DNA of 64,000 bases from Schistocephalus solidus. Taxonomy: Eukaryota > Platyhelminthes > Cestoda > Diphyllobothriidea > Diphyllobothriidae. The translations under genes and the position numbers were made by a program. The notes beneath the pieces are model-generated. The model was not told where the DNA came from, did no database searches, and saw nothing but the letters and a program-made list of their open reading frames with translations. Shown here piece after piece: positions 1 through 10,500 of the stretch (position 1 is its first letter; each line of letters opens with the position of its first letter). The stretch is from positions 1 to 64,000 of the forward strand of contig WEDG01005074.1 of assembly GCA_017591395.1 (NCBI GenBank), written 5' to 3'.

Positions 1-467
1 CAGTCTCTTCCTCAGGTGAGTGACTTATATTTCGAAGCTTATCCGTCAGATCCGCATCTGGTTTTGCCCGCAATTCTCTGGCTCGTCTACTTATCACATG
101 TCGCAAAAGTTATTTCCGTCTTCGCCAATGAGTTCAGCGCACTTTGCAACCGCTTGGCTCAAAACCCCGTTATATTTCCGCAATCGAAGGTGGCAGTCCT
201 GGAGGAGCGCCCGTATCATTCGCCTGCCGTGTTGCATCACCCACCGTTTGGCCAGACTCGTGTTCACCGGTGGCCTGTAAGATTGCGGAAATATAACGGG
301 ATTTTGAGCCAAGCGGTTGCAAAGTGCGCTGAACTCATTGGCGAAGACGGAACTAAACTTTTGCGACATGTGATAAGTAGACGAGCCAGAGAATTGCGGG
401 CAAAACCAGATGCGGATCTGACGGATAAGCTTCGAAATATAAGCCACTCACCTGAGGAAGAGACTGA
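1..467. repeat. Large inverted repeat at Penelope-like element 5' end
   Basis: Bases 1-186 are the near-perfect reverse complement of 281-467, with a spacer of about 94 bp. Translated on the minus strand, the spacer plus left arm gives one continuous stretch ending in the same RKYNG...SQAVAKCAELIGEDG peptide that opens the plus-strand element at 281. So the left arm and spacer are the 5' part of a second Penelope-like copy in antisense, placed head-to-head with the main copy. The left copy runs off the window at base 1. Confidence 0.85.
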
Positions 468-2552
468 TGTCCTAGTCCACAATCTTTCCTCTAAACAGTT
501 GACGCCTGGACAGCTGAAGGTTCTGAGTCATGAGGCTTGCTTCAATACCACAGACGCCGATCCGGTTAAGCTCGTTGCCACAGTCGAATCAATTCTCAAA
601 CAAACCGGGGAATCCGATGAAACAAAACACCTTGTTCGGCAACAGGTAACCGCCTTGGTAATGGCACATAAACCACGCACAATTATTACCAGAGTGGAGC
701 AGGATGCTGTCAAGAGACTGAGAGCTGACACGAGTATTGTGATACTACCAGCGGACAAAGGACGTTCTACAGTCGTCTTGGATAAGACCGACTATATTCA
801 GAAGACCAACAACCTGCTGGAAGACCGACAGGCATATCTTCGCTGCGATGGTGAACCGATGAAGAAGCTGATGATGCAGCTAGACAAAACGCTTGCCGAT
901 ATGCAGACAAACAAAGTAATAAGTAAGTCGGTAAGACTGGCTGTAAAACCATCTGATGCGGCCGCAGCAAGGTTCTACGGATTACCAAAAGTACACAAGG
1001 CCGATATTCCCCTCCGTCCAATTGTCTCATTGCGTGGTGCACCAACATTCAATCTGGCTAAATGGTTGTTCCGACACCTGAAGTCTCTCACCTCGGGCGC
1101 AGCCACAACGGTCACTTCAGCTACTCAGTTCCTGGAAAGGCTCAGGGGATGCGACTCACCGCAGACGAGGTCATGGTGTCATTTGATGTCACCTCTCTCT
1201 TCACTTCAATCCCGCAGGACTTAGCAGTCAAAACGGTAAGCGAATTGCTTGAGAAGCGGTACGATGATGCAGGCGAGTCGGTGAAGCGGGGACATCTTGT
1301 CCAACTCTTAAAATTCTGTCTTAAGACGTACTTCACCTTTGAGGGGACCATGTACGAGCAGATCAGAGGGACGCCAATGGGATCGCCGCTCTCGGGCTTC
1401 ATCGCTGAGGCAGTTCTCCAAAAGCTTGAGACTCTGGTTTTCTAAAACAACAGGCCGACGTTTTGGACTCGATACGTCGACGATACCTTCGTCATCATCA
1501 AGCGAGAAATGATCAAAGAATTCCATAGCGTCCTGAATTCCGTCTTCCCGGACATCAAATTCACAATGGAGGCTGAAATCAACAACCAACTGCCATTCCT
1601 GGATGTTCTTGTCCATCGAAAATCCAACGGGCACATAAAAAACTACGGTTTTTAGGAAGGCGACCAACACACGCCAAATTCTAAGTTACCACAGTAAGCA
1701 CCCGTTGTGCCACAAACGCAGCTGTGTGCGAAATCTTTACAGAAGGGCAGAACTCCGCTACCTCCAGCGCCTTTTCATGGCCGACGGATACCCTCGTAAC
1801 TTCATCGAGCGCAGCAGGCTGGCCAAACCAAGACAAAATCTGGTAACAGAACAGCCAAAAGTCTGGCGTGCACTGCCATACATTGACGGCGTCTCTGAGG
1901 CAGTTTCCCGCCTCCTCAGACCGCTGGGGATCGGGATTCAACCATTCGGAATCTAGTTATGAGACCGAAAGCCCCCCTTCCACGAGGTGAGACTTCAAAC
2001 ATCATCTACAGGATCCAATGTGACTCCTGTGAAGTTAACTACGTCGGAGAGACAGGGAAGCGGTTGCAGACCCGTGTTACCGAACACGTGCGGGCAGTGA
2101 GGAGAATGGACCCATTGTCCCTGGTGGCAGAACACTGTGCAAACTCTGGGCACACGTTCGCCTTCCAAAACGCCGAAATCCTGGGTCGAGGAAATGACCG
2201 CGTAACCAGGGAAACAATTGAAGCCTGGCACACGGAGCCTACGTCGATCAACCGTTGTGTCGCCCTTCCGGCAGCCTACCAGGCCCTCCAGGCGCAGCTC
2301 ATCGAACGTAAGAGCAAACACGGAATTAGGCCAAACAGGAATTACACCGCGGGAGAACCTAGGACGGACATGCACCTAACCACGCCACAATTCGGGGCCG
2401 ACGAAGGCGCAGTCATGATCACCGCCGCATCAATTGCTACCCCGACAGACGAGGAGACATGCACTCAGGACACAAACAACACAGGGCGCCAATTAAGGTC
2501 AATGCTGACCCAGATAATGGCCGCCCCCCTCAACGAGAGACTTGTCAACTGA
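281..2552 (+). pseudogene. Penelope-like retroelement (RT + GIY-YIG), decayed
   Basis: Retroelement protein combining reverse transcriptase and a GIY-YIG endonuclease, the hallmark of Penelope-like elements. In order: an N-terminal region; FYGLPKVHK (about 978-1004) and RPIVS; motif A FDVTSLFTSIP (about 1180-1212); motif B GTPMGSPLSGF (about 1368-1400); motif C YVDD at 1473-1484; and LPFLDVLV near 1590-1613. The GIY-YIG domain lies at 1992-2100 (YRIQC...NYVGETGKRLQTR...EH). Breaks: a frameshift near 1143-1150, an in-frame TAA at 1443-1445 just before motif C, another stop near 1654, and a frame change before 1705 and again before 1959. The copy is 5' truncated at the inverted-repeat junction. 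Catalytic residues are still readable, so decay is fairly recent. Confidence 0.9.
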
Positions 2553-2856
2553 CAGAAATTTCCTCCTCCCCCCCTTCTTCACCGTGGTGGCTACAGAGAT
2601 GATTCCTGTGTGTATGCCGGATTAAGGACTCCCCCACCCCGTCCTCCTATAGTGCACACTGTTAAGGTGAACCCGTACAAACAACCCTGTCACAAACTGG
2701 CTATCACCCCCTATAAATACTGTGAGACGCGGTACGATACTCACCTCCGACGATGGAAGCTTGTATGCTTTTGAAACGTCAGGACAATACACCTTTAGTC
2801 CCTGAGATCGCCTTTTCTTCTCATTTATGTCCGGGGACACGCATATTCACTTCAAT

Positions 2857-2861
<5 letters not shown>
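2553..2861 (+). other. 3' region of the Penelope-like element
   Basis: Non-coding sequence following the GIY-YIG stop. It contains a pyrimidine-rich stretch (about 2558-2582), and at 2744-2782 a CTCCGACGATGG...TTGAAACGTCAGG block whose two ends resemble the conserved core boxes of hammerhead ribozymes (CUGANGA and GAAAC). A similar block recurs at 4539-4579 (minus), 14263-14306 and 51563-51600. The element appears to end in the TA microsatellite that follows. Confidence 0.55.

Positions 2862-2890
<29 letters not shown>
2862..2890. repeat. (AT)n microsatellite
   Basis: About 14 uninterrupted AT units. It lies between the end of the Penelope-like element and the 3' end of the minus-strand SINE, and could be the TA-rich tail of either. 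Confidence 0.95.
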
Positions 2891-2892
<2 letters not shown>

Positions 2893-3062
2893 CAGAATAA
2901 CTTGACCGACAAAGACAAGGGAGACTGGAATGGCCATTTCTGGCTTATTAGCCGTCATCAGCCAGCCATACCCAAACCCAGGCGCTGCCGCGCCCGAGCC
3001 TCGAACTCGCGACCTTGTTGGGCAGAAGTCCAACGCTCTACCCACTGTGCGAAATTCATGAC
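2891..3062 (-). mobile_element. tRNA-derived SINE
   Basis: Read on the minus strand, the head carries a Pol III A box (CAGTGGGTAGAGCGTTGGAC) and B box (GCGAGTTCGAGGC). A body containing AGCCAGAAATGGCCATTCC and CTCCCTTGTCTTTGTCGGTC follows, ending TTATTCTGCC and a TATA repeat. The same head and body recur at 26.05-26.65 kb and 56.1-56.3 kb, so this is a dispersed family rather than a tRNA gene. Confidence 0.8.
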
Positions 3063-3449
3063 ACTGCACATGATGGAAACACGCATAGTCTTATGACTAC
3101 GGTAATGGGTTCGGCCGTACGATATACTCGTTGCTTATGAATAACGCGGCTACTCTGGATTTCCATCTGCCGGCCCGGGTCATTCCTCGGTGAATTACTG
3201 GGTGTTTTTTTTCAACTACTACAATGAATTACTTTGAAAGTTGCTGGGGTAGGATAAAAAGCCGGCTATTCGCAGTGCACGGGTCAATGTTGGTATGGTT
3301 CCATTATCAAAATTACTCCAGAAACTAATGTTTATTTCATACTTATATTGCACCCTGTAATATGTGAATATTTACTTTCGTATTGTCCGTTTTTTATCTT
3401 CGAATATAATTTGCGTTTTACTAATAAATGAATATTTTTACGGTCTTTT
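3063..3449. other. No recognisable feature
   Basis: AT-rich non-coding sequence. I see no exon, repeat or element boundary that can be supported. Confidence 0.5.
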
Positions 3450-3881
3450 TCAACCATGAACTGCTGCGGTTTGCAGTGGCTCACCTTCCAAGGTGAAGCT
3501 TAACTTTGTGCACCTCTTCTTTAGGTCTGTCAGTGTCACCCGTATCAGAACTTCTGTTCTATGTAGATATGAATTCCAGTTTGCTTCTTGTTTCAGCCAA
3601 CCTAGGTTCATATCCTTCTCTGGTATGCTCTTTAACCAGATGACTATCAATTACAGAATCATGATCAGAGGAAATCCCTCCTCCGGAATATCCTTGAGGT
3701 TTTTCCAGCACATATTTAGCGATAATTGTGCTAGGCCATTGAAATAAACCAACCTGATTTCATTGCCATACACCTCCAAGAGATTAGTGGCAAAAAATTT
3801 CAGCCGCTTCCAAAGTGCACTGAAAATCTCATAAAGTTTCTCCCATTTCCTCCTTATTTCCATTGGATTAGATCCATTTTA
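3450..3881 (-). other. Unidentified minus-strand open frame with one stop
   Basis: A frame of about 138 codons starting around ATG at 3861-3863 is interrupted by a single TAA between two halves in the same frame (near 3651). The first half contains KWEKLYEIFSALWKRLKFF and the second KDMNLGWLKQEANWN. Composition looks protein-like but I do not recognise a family. It could be a broken host exon, a retro-pseudogene, or a chance open frame. Confidence 0.2.
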
Positions 3882-4484
3882 GAGACGGTACGCGGGGAGG
3901 GCTTCACAAGTACACTAGTTGCCTTGGATGACTCTCCTGATGTGATCACACACACTGTAAATCGTTAAAGTCACGTTCATCATTAGAGCCTCGGAGGCCT
4001 ATATCTTGCCAAGAGAGGAATAGATGCACACGCATACTGCTTCAAAGGTAAGCATTTTTAGAACTTATCCTTATTTTTAGACTATAAGTTTCTCCCTCTG
4101 TGTGAATCGAAAGTATCTCCTCGGTCCTTTTCATTTTTAGCTTTTTATACATGGGCTTGATAATTGCAGTCTTGTGAAGAAGCGCAAGTTTGACCAAAAG
4201 GTACAGCCTTCCCTGTTAGGTCATTTTATATGTTACCGGTGGTAAATTTGGATCTAGCGTCACGTTTTTTTTATTCGCCTAGTTGAGAATCGTGACTTTC
4301 TGAGGCAGCACACATTCATATTCGGTGCTAACAAAACTTTCAAACACATCTGCAGTGAATGAAAGTTTGCAAAATCACAAGTTTTTTTAAATATCTGAAC
4401 GTAGTGCCAACGTGGGCAGTTCCATAATAAACACTGCCATCGCATTTAGCAACCCTGGGATAGGTGTCAGGCACAAAACTGACA
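3882..4484. other. No recognisable feature
   Basis: No gene seen. A GTAAGC donor-like site follows a short open frame near 4048, but nothing supports an exon. Confidence 0.4.
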
Positions 4485-4625
4485 TCGTCAGAATTGAGAA
4501 GAGGTAGACTCGATCACTAGGACAAGAACTTTTTTCGCCTGACGTTTCGGATCTCATCTCAAACCTATCTTCAGAGACAGTATCAGATATCGTTAGGATT
4601 GTCCTCACCTACATTGGCAGCCCTT
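4485..4625 (-). mobile_element. Possible Penelope-like end fragment
   Basis: On the minus strand, CTCTGAAGATAGG is followed after 12-17 nt by CCGAAACGTCAGG (4539-4579). This is the same arrangement as the 3' part of the Penelope-like element at 2744-2782. No coding part of an element is attached, so this would be a solitary end. Confidence 0.35.
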
Positions 4626-7241
4626 GTTCCACCAGTTTAGTGGTAGAGACAACATTTACGCAGTCTACAGCAGTGTAGAGTCGGGGTATACGTTACAAGC
4701 TTCCTTCTACAGACTGACGAACGGCTTTTGGACCCTAAGGATGACAGAGACGGATAAGCGCATGCCCTGTATGTTACTGATACCTTTTCGTTGACCCTTG
4801 TAAGTGCACATGAAATAACGCTCCAGATAAAAACCGAACAGCCTTCTTCAGCACACTGTTTAAGATTTACAGGTATTTCGTTTCATCAAGTAGATCTCGT
4901 CGTCTTGTATTGATCTTTTAATATGCAAGCCAGGTATATCGTAACAGGAGTTCTGCCTTTTTATGTTTAACAGGAAAGGTTACAAGATAGTAGCCATTGT
5001 ATGTTTTAAAGATTCGGGCGGTAAAATCTTCATTGGAGACAGATGATCCAAATTAGTCAAGTGAAGCGATGGTTTGGTGATCTCTCTCTATGGGTTACCT
5101 CCGTGTTAGTCGAAATACATTTGTTTAAAGGGAAGTCTTACACTAAAAGTTTCCGGCTAATGACGCTCTACGAAAAATAAATGACAGCAGTACCTTTATT
5201 CTTCTCTCTGTCTTAATGGTAACCCTCTTTCGGCCTCAGAAGTTTGCCTATCTATATTGTCTGTCAGGCAACAGACTAACTACGCTCCGTTTCACACCGA
5301 CATATGTAGCTTTTGTTCCACAATCTATCCAGTGACTGGATATCTACTCATAAGGCCGAACTGCTTCTCGTCTTTTCAAAAATTATCTCGGTGTTTCTGT
5401 CGAAGCTTATTGTCCGTTTTCTCGGTGTCAGACTTCGCAGTCAGTTTCTAGTTGGCATTTCATTAACAGAGAATAAGGATTGTCCGGCGCAGTTTGCCTC
5501 CTAGATCCGTCTCAGCCACATTCGTTAATTTTTAACTTGGTCATCGTGGCGATGCCAGTTCTTACAGGGTTCTAATATATGGTCTAACGCGCAACCGAAC
5601 CCTCTGAAACGATGGTCAGCTACGGCATTACAGGCGACAAGTGTCCTGGATCGATGGCAAAATTCCCCATTCTTTCGGCAGAAGTCGTGGTTTTTTTGTG
5701 TAAACTTTGCGAGGGGCTACTTCCTTTCAAGAGAAGACGATGCGCGGGATGGTTTACTTCTTAAAATTCGTCCACCGCTAGTCAGAGGAACGGGGTGGAC
5801 CAGGCTGTTGACCCCTTCGAAACTTTCGTCATCCACCTGGAGGAAGAATACTCATTATTTCTCTGATAACGGCTCACGAGGCCTAGAATCGGTCCAAGGG
5901 AATTCTCAAAACCATTGTTAGGACTGTGTCTAGTAGACTAATGCTCGTATAGCGTTGGTTTTCCTATTCGTCTCTCTTGAAGCAGAACGGAATTTCTCAA
6001 GGCCCAACATTCTGTTTTCATACTGAAATCCTACAAGAGCGACTCCTGTACATTCCACCTGGCATTCCGTTTCCATCCGAACCAACTTTTGGTCATAGGG
6101 GCGTTACAGTAACGATTGAGGCGATGGTACCCTTAAGCCCCGGAGTTATCCTTTTGACCAGGTCGGCAAAATACTCTCCCTAGCGCATTGATAGCCAACT
6201 GGGGGAGATAATGGACATTCCCCTTCTCTGGGTTATTGTGTTATTTTTCTTCAGTGCATATTGAAGAAGTGGACAGGGCTTTCTCGGATCGCAACCAACT
6301 GAATTTCGTTGCAAGACCGACGCTATATTCCGGAGACGCCTTCTTTATCGCCACAGTCGACTGAATTCCGTACATACAACGTGACTATTCGGGCTCGCCT
6401 CTTATGCTTTCTGCGGTTTGGGCTAACGCCTGCTGCTTTTGAAATGACGATGTTACGTTTCCCCTCCAAAAAGGCTAACTAAGCCGCGTGTTGTATTTGC
6501 TTGTAACGTCTTGCGCACGGCGACGGACTTCAACTACGCTGAAGAATGCTAATTGTGGACTGTTTGGGTGGAGAGGTTTTCGAAGTTGCCATTAGATGCA
6601 GACGCAGTTACGCTCTCATAAGCGTAATATTTTAGTTATTCTCTCTCCTGCATTTGGACAACTGTTAGGAACCGCACTTACGCCAATGTGGCAAGTCCAT
6701 GGAACAGTTTCCGTGCCGCCTCCCCCTTACTTGAACAGGCTTTGCCGCTATTACGTTGAACCAAAAAGGGGATTAACTTTGTTCCCGACACGCAGTATTA
6801 GGACTGTGCCAGGTTTTCGTGAGTCCTTAACTTCGAATGGCACGCTCAAGGCGGTAGCCCACACCCCATTAGTTTCCATGGTAAACCTCCCCGTCAGTTG
6901 ACGTACAGGCTCGTACAAGCTAATGGCGCATGCGAGGAAGGAGAGTGAGACCGATATTGAGGTAACCCTCCCTTCAACAATCGGGCGCATCCCCCACTAT
7001 GGTAGATATGACGCGTTCGAAATCACCACGGCCCGTTAAAAGTGATTGCTTGGAAGGCTGAATGTTGACGAAATGGTGCTGCCTTACTTTTAAATGAGGG
7101 TCAAGCTGAAGAGGCCTCTTCCTATGATCCTATGACACTCATGTGAGTATTGAACCTCTTGCACCCAATTCCGGGTTGTGTGTGACACGCGTAGACAGGT
7201 CATATAGTTTTATCGACCGCTGTGCTCACAACCCACTTTAG
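4626..7241. other. No recognisable gene
   Basis: Several short open frames occur (for example around 5257-5504, 5977-6183 and 6596-6901), none resembling a known protein. Upstream exons of the INPP5A-like gene should lie in or before this region but could not be recognised. Confidence 0.4.
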
Positions 7242-7295
7242 ACTTCTTAACTGTTCTGCCATTGGAATCCTGTATTTTTGGAATGAAGAGCGAAG
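7242..7295 (+). CDS. Tentative upstream exon of the INPP5A-like gene
   Basis: After a plausible acceptor (CCCACTTTAG, ending 7241) a short frame reads LLNCSAIGILYFWNEE. The Cys-Ser-Ala-Ile-Gly-x-x-Tyr-Phe pattern resembles the T-A-L-G-x-x-Y-F segment that precedes the catalytic core in INPP5A proteins. A donor-like GTAAAT follows at about 7290. The phase does not directly match the next confident exon, so at least one more exon would be needed. Weak evidence. Confidence 0.25.
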
Positions 7296-7574
7296 TAAAT
7301 GCTGCACATGTTTGCTTCTCCATAAAAGCCTGCATGGCCACTAGGCCCTCAAGACGGTTGTAGAACTTATCGCAGTTATTTTTCTATATGGATACTGCAA
7401 CCAATCATATTTCGTTGGTATTTATGTCAGATGTTATACCGAACCACGTTATTCACCAATACGGGCCGTGTGTATCAGTTTTACTGCATCTGTAGGCCGC
7501 CCCCTTTGCCCGAAAGGCTTTAGCGCTTATGCTATAAAACGAAGCTATTTTTTGTTATTTAAATATTGTTCCAG

Positions 7575-10500
7575 GGTTCAAATGGACGTAAGGGTCTCAT
7601 GCAAACCCGATGGCGCATTGGAAGCAAGTGTCTTGACTTTGTCAATATTCACTTATTCAATGATACCAACAACTTGATCACGGTAAAACATGTGAGTGAT
7701 ACCAATTGTATTTGGATGGGGTTGTTTGCTATATTTTCAGTTCTGACCTCTTTTATGAGGTGTGATGATATCTAGAGAGCTGTCATTTCCTGTAAACTTA
7801 ACAAGAAGTCACTTGTCTGACGATAGTCGTCGATGCTTAGGGAAGCGTAATAACCTTGATTGGGTCGGTCTTGCATGGCCTACGAATTGGCTTTCACGAT
7901 TAGGATTGTCGATTTTAAAACTACCCAAGATAAGGTTACAGACATAGATAAGTATGGTTAATTTTGAACTATGTACAATCTTCAAAGAACGATACTCAAA
8001 CTGCAGGATGAAAAGACCTAACATATTCTAGTAGACACGTTGCATCGCATGCGAAGCAGTTTTCTCACCTGTCTTGATCGTATAACTTCCAAACACTTCA
8101 ATAAAGCAGTCAGTCATACTAGATTGGCCACCTGAAAAGTGGTTTCATTAGCTATTCCTTGTTCAAGTATGACGTTTAAATCATACATGAATAAAGAATA
8201 CCGGCGTAGCTTCTATGAACACCACTTTATTATCCCACATGAAAACCGGTCTTAGGATTAAGTAGAAAATATGATTGAAAACTTGCAACTTTTCTTCTGG
8301 TCTACTCGTCAGTCGAAATTTTCGACTGCGCTCTTCACTTGATTTTCTACTGAAACATCAATTTTTTTGTCTTGTTATTTACAAATTTGCACTTTACAGT
8401 TTCCACACGAACGGTCAGCAGCAAGGCGGGAGCTGTTAGGACAGGAGTTGACAAAGTGAGGTCTTAGATTTCATTGTCTTTTTACTCTGCTACAGCCTTC
8501 AGGAAATGCCGTTCATAATTTTCGGTGACTTCAATTTTCGCTTAAATCAACCAAAACTTTTGGAGGTTTGTTCATCTTTTTTCGCAGTTGATTTTTCTCG
8601 CTTGTGTTGGTGCACTCTTCTTCTTCTTCTTCTTCTTCTTCTTCTTCTTCTTCTTCTTCTTCTACTTCTTAATCCATCTCCTTCTGCATCGACGACAGTT
8701 TGTCAGGAATGTTTTTAATAAGACACTCTGATTGCTGGGCCTACCCCTTTCCTTCACGGATTTTGATTTTACTTGAAGGACATTGGGCCCCTTGCACTCT
8801 ATCCATTAGTCACACTTGCCCTTACTACCTCTTTGTATCCTCTCAGCATGCAATCTTTGTTCGAACTCCTAATTTCACTCCACTGCGTCTTTAATTGAAT
8901 TATTTTTTCCCGTGGACTGTCATCTACAATGGTTTCAAACAGGCGTTGTTCCATCGGTACCTCGAGACAAAACCGGATGCACTTATTGAGTGCCATTCGT
9001 CGGACACGGAGATTGTCTATCTAGACTCTTCTACGCAGTCACGTCTTATAACAGTTCAGAGGAAGCACCTTGATCTCGATGCTTTGAAGCCCTTACTACT
9101 CTCACTGTTAGATCAGGCAAGCTTTTGGCCGCTATTTGTTATCGTCCTTGTAATTCTAGTTTTCTTCTCTGTGGAATAGTCGTCGGTTGACTTTTGACGA
9201 TAACTGCAGCCTCCTTAATATTTAGAAAGTGTCGAGAAGGACCGAAACGGCGCTTAATGTTTTTAGTGTATGTTCAAGTACCCATGAGCTATATAAGCCT
9301 TCTGAAATGAAATTGTATGATTCGCTCCACCCGATGATGCCGACTACTGGAAGTTAAGCTTCTTATATTCTTCCCGACCTCATATATACGCGCATTGTCA
9401 AAATTTCAACCAATATTTTACTGGCATTGGTGGATTTTTATTAAATCTTCTAAGTTTTAAGTGGATAGCACACTTCCCCGGTGTTCCTGTTGTGCAGAAA
9501 CCACCTTTTGCGCATTCACGTGACGTAGAAATAACTGGTTGTTAGTTGTCTCTAGTGCAGCTAACCACATGATCGCCTAAAACTATTGGAATTTGTGTTT
9601 AGGCTCGGAGCTTTGACGAGGAACCTGGAGCCTTTGAAGGGTATCTATTTGAATACCCCATCGGATTTCGGCCAAGGTTAGTTCCTAAAGGATGGACTAT
9701 AAGTCATTTGTTGCCCTCATTTTTTTGAATCTTAATGGCCTGAAAATTTATGTCGAAAAAGTTACCTCGGAGCAACGCGTAAATTAGCTGATTTTTCAAA
9801 AAAAAAACTAAAATGAATTCAAAACTTATGGCCCACTTCATCTGAGCAGTTTCTCCCGAATTACAACCACTACCACCGCATCATCTGCAAACTGCTAACG
9901 ATGCGACAAACTTCACAGTTTTAAACGCTTGTCCAATAAGAATAACGCTAGACAGCCTTCGCTTTCCAACAGGGGGTGGAGGTTTTGCAGATGTCATTAC
10001 TTTTTTGTGATTTTTATTAGTCAGAAAATCACCACTGGAGAGTCGAAGGTTTAACGAGTGGTTGTGAAGAGCAGCTTACGGGTATTCCATAGCTGCCACA
10101 TAAAATTCGCCATCCAACGTATCCCGCGTCGTAACCACAGGCACCACCAGGCCAGGAGATTCGGAGCCGTCTCCTCGTTATCGGACGAAATATCGCGGCA
10201 GCTCAAGTTATTAGGGAAGACCCTATCGATTATCTTTAGATCCGGTTTCGTCTAAGAAGAGAAGTGGAACGTTAGTTGGGAAGATAGTGTATTCTATGCA
10301 GAGGGGTTGGAAAAGGTGGCTGCCGAACGAGAGCCCATCGAGCACCGTGAGGACGGCGTCTCCCAGTGTCAGACCGTGCGTTGTCACAGGTCATCCAGGG
10401 CGGTCATGCGTGAGGCAGCCTTGAAGATGATTGGTCGGTTCGGACAGCCAGGATTGTTGAGGCTCAGACAGCCAATGGTGCGCACGTGCATATAGTCGCG

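Noticed and set aside
5257..5504. First exon of the INPP5A-like gene
   Set aside because: The frame has LFHNLSSDW but lacks the CQE and GGK motifs expected in the N-terminal part of the phosphatase.
8506..8718. Open frame with a long leucine run (possible signal or membrane protein)
   Set aside because: Only the first part is an INPP5A exon; the leucines are the CTT microsatellite of the following intron.
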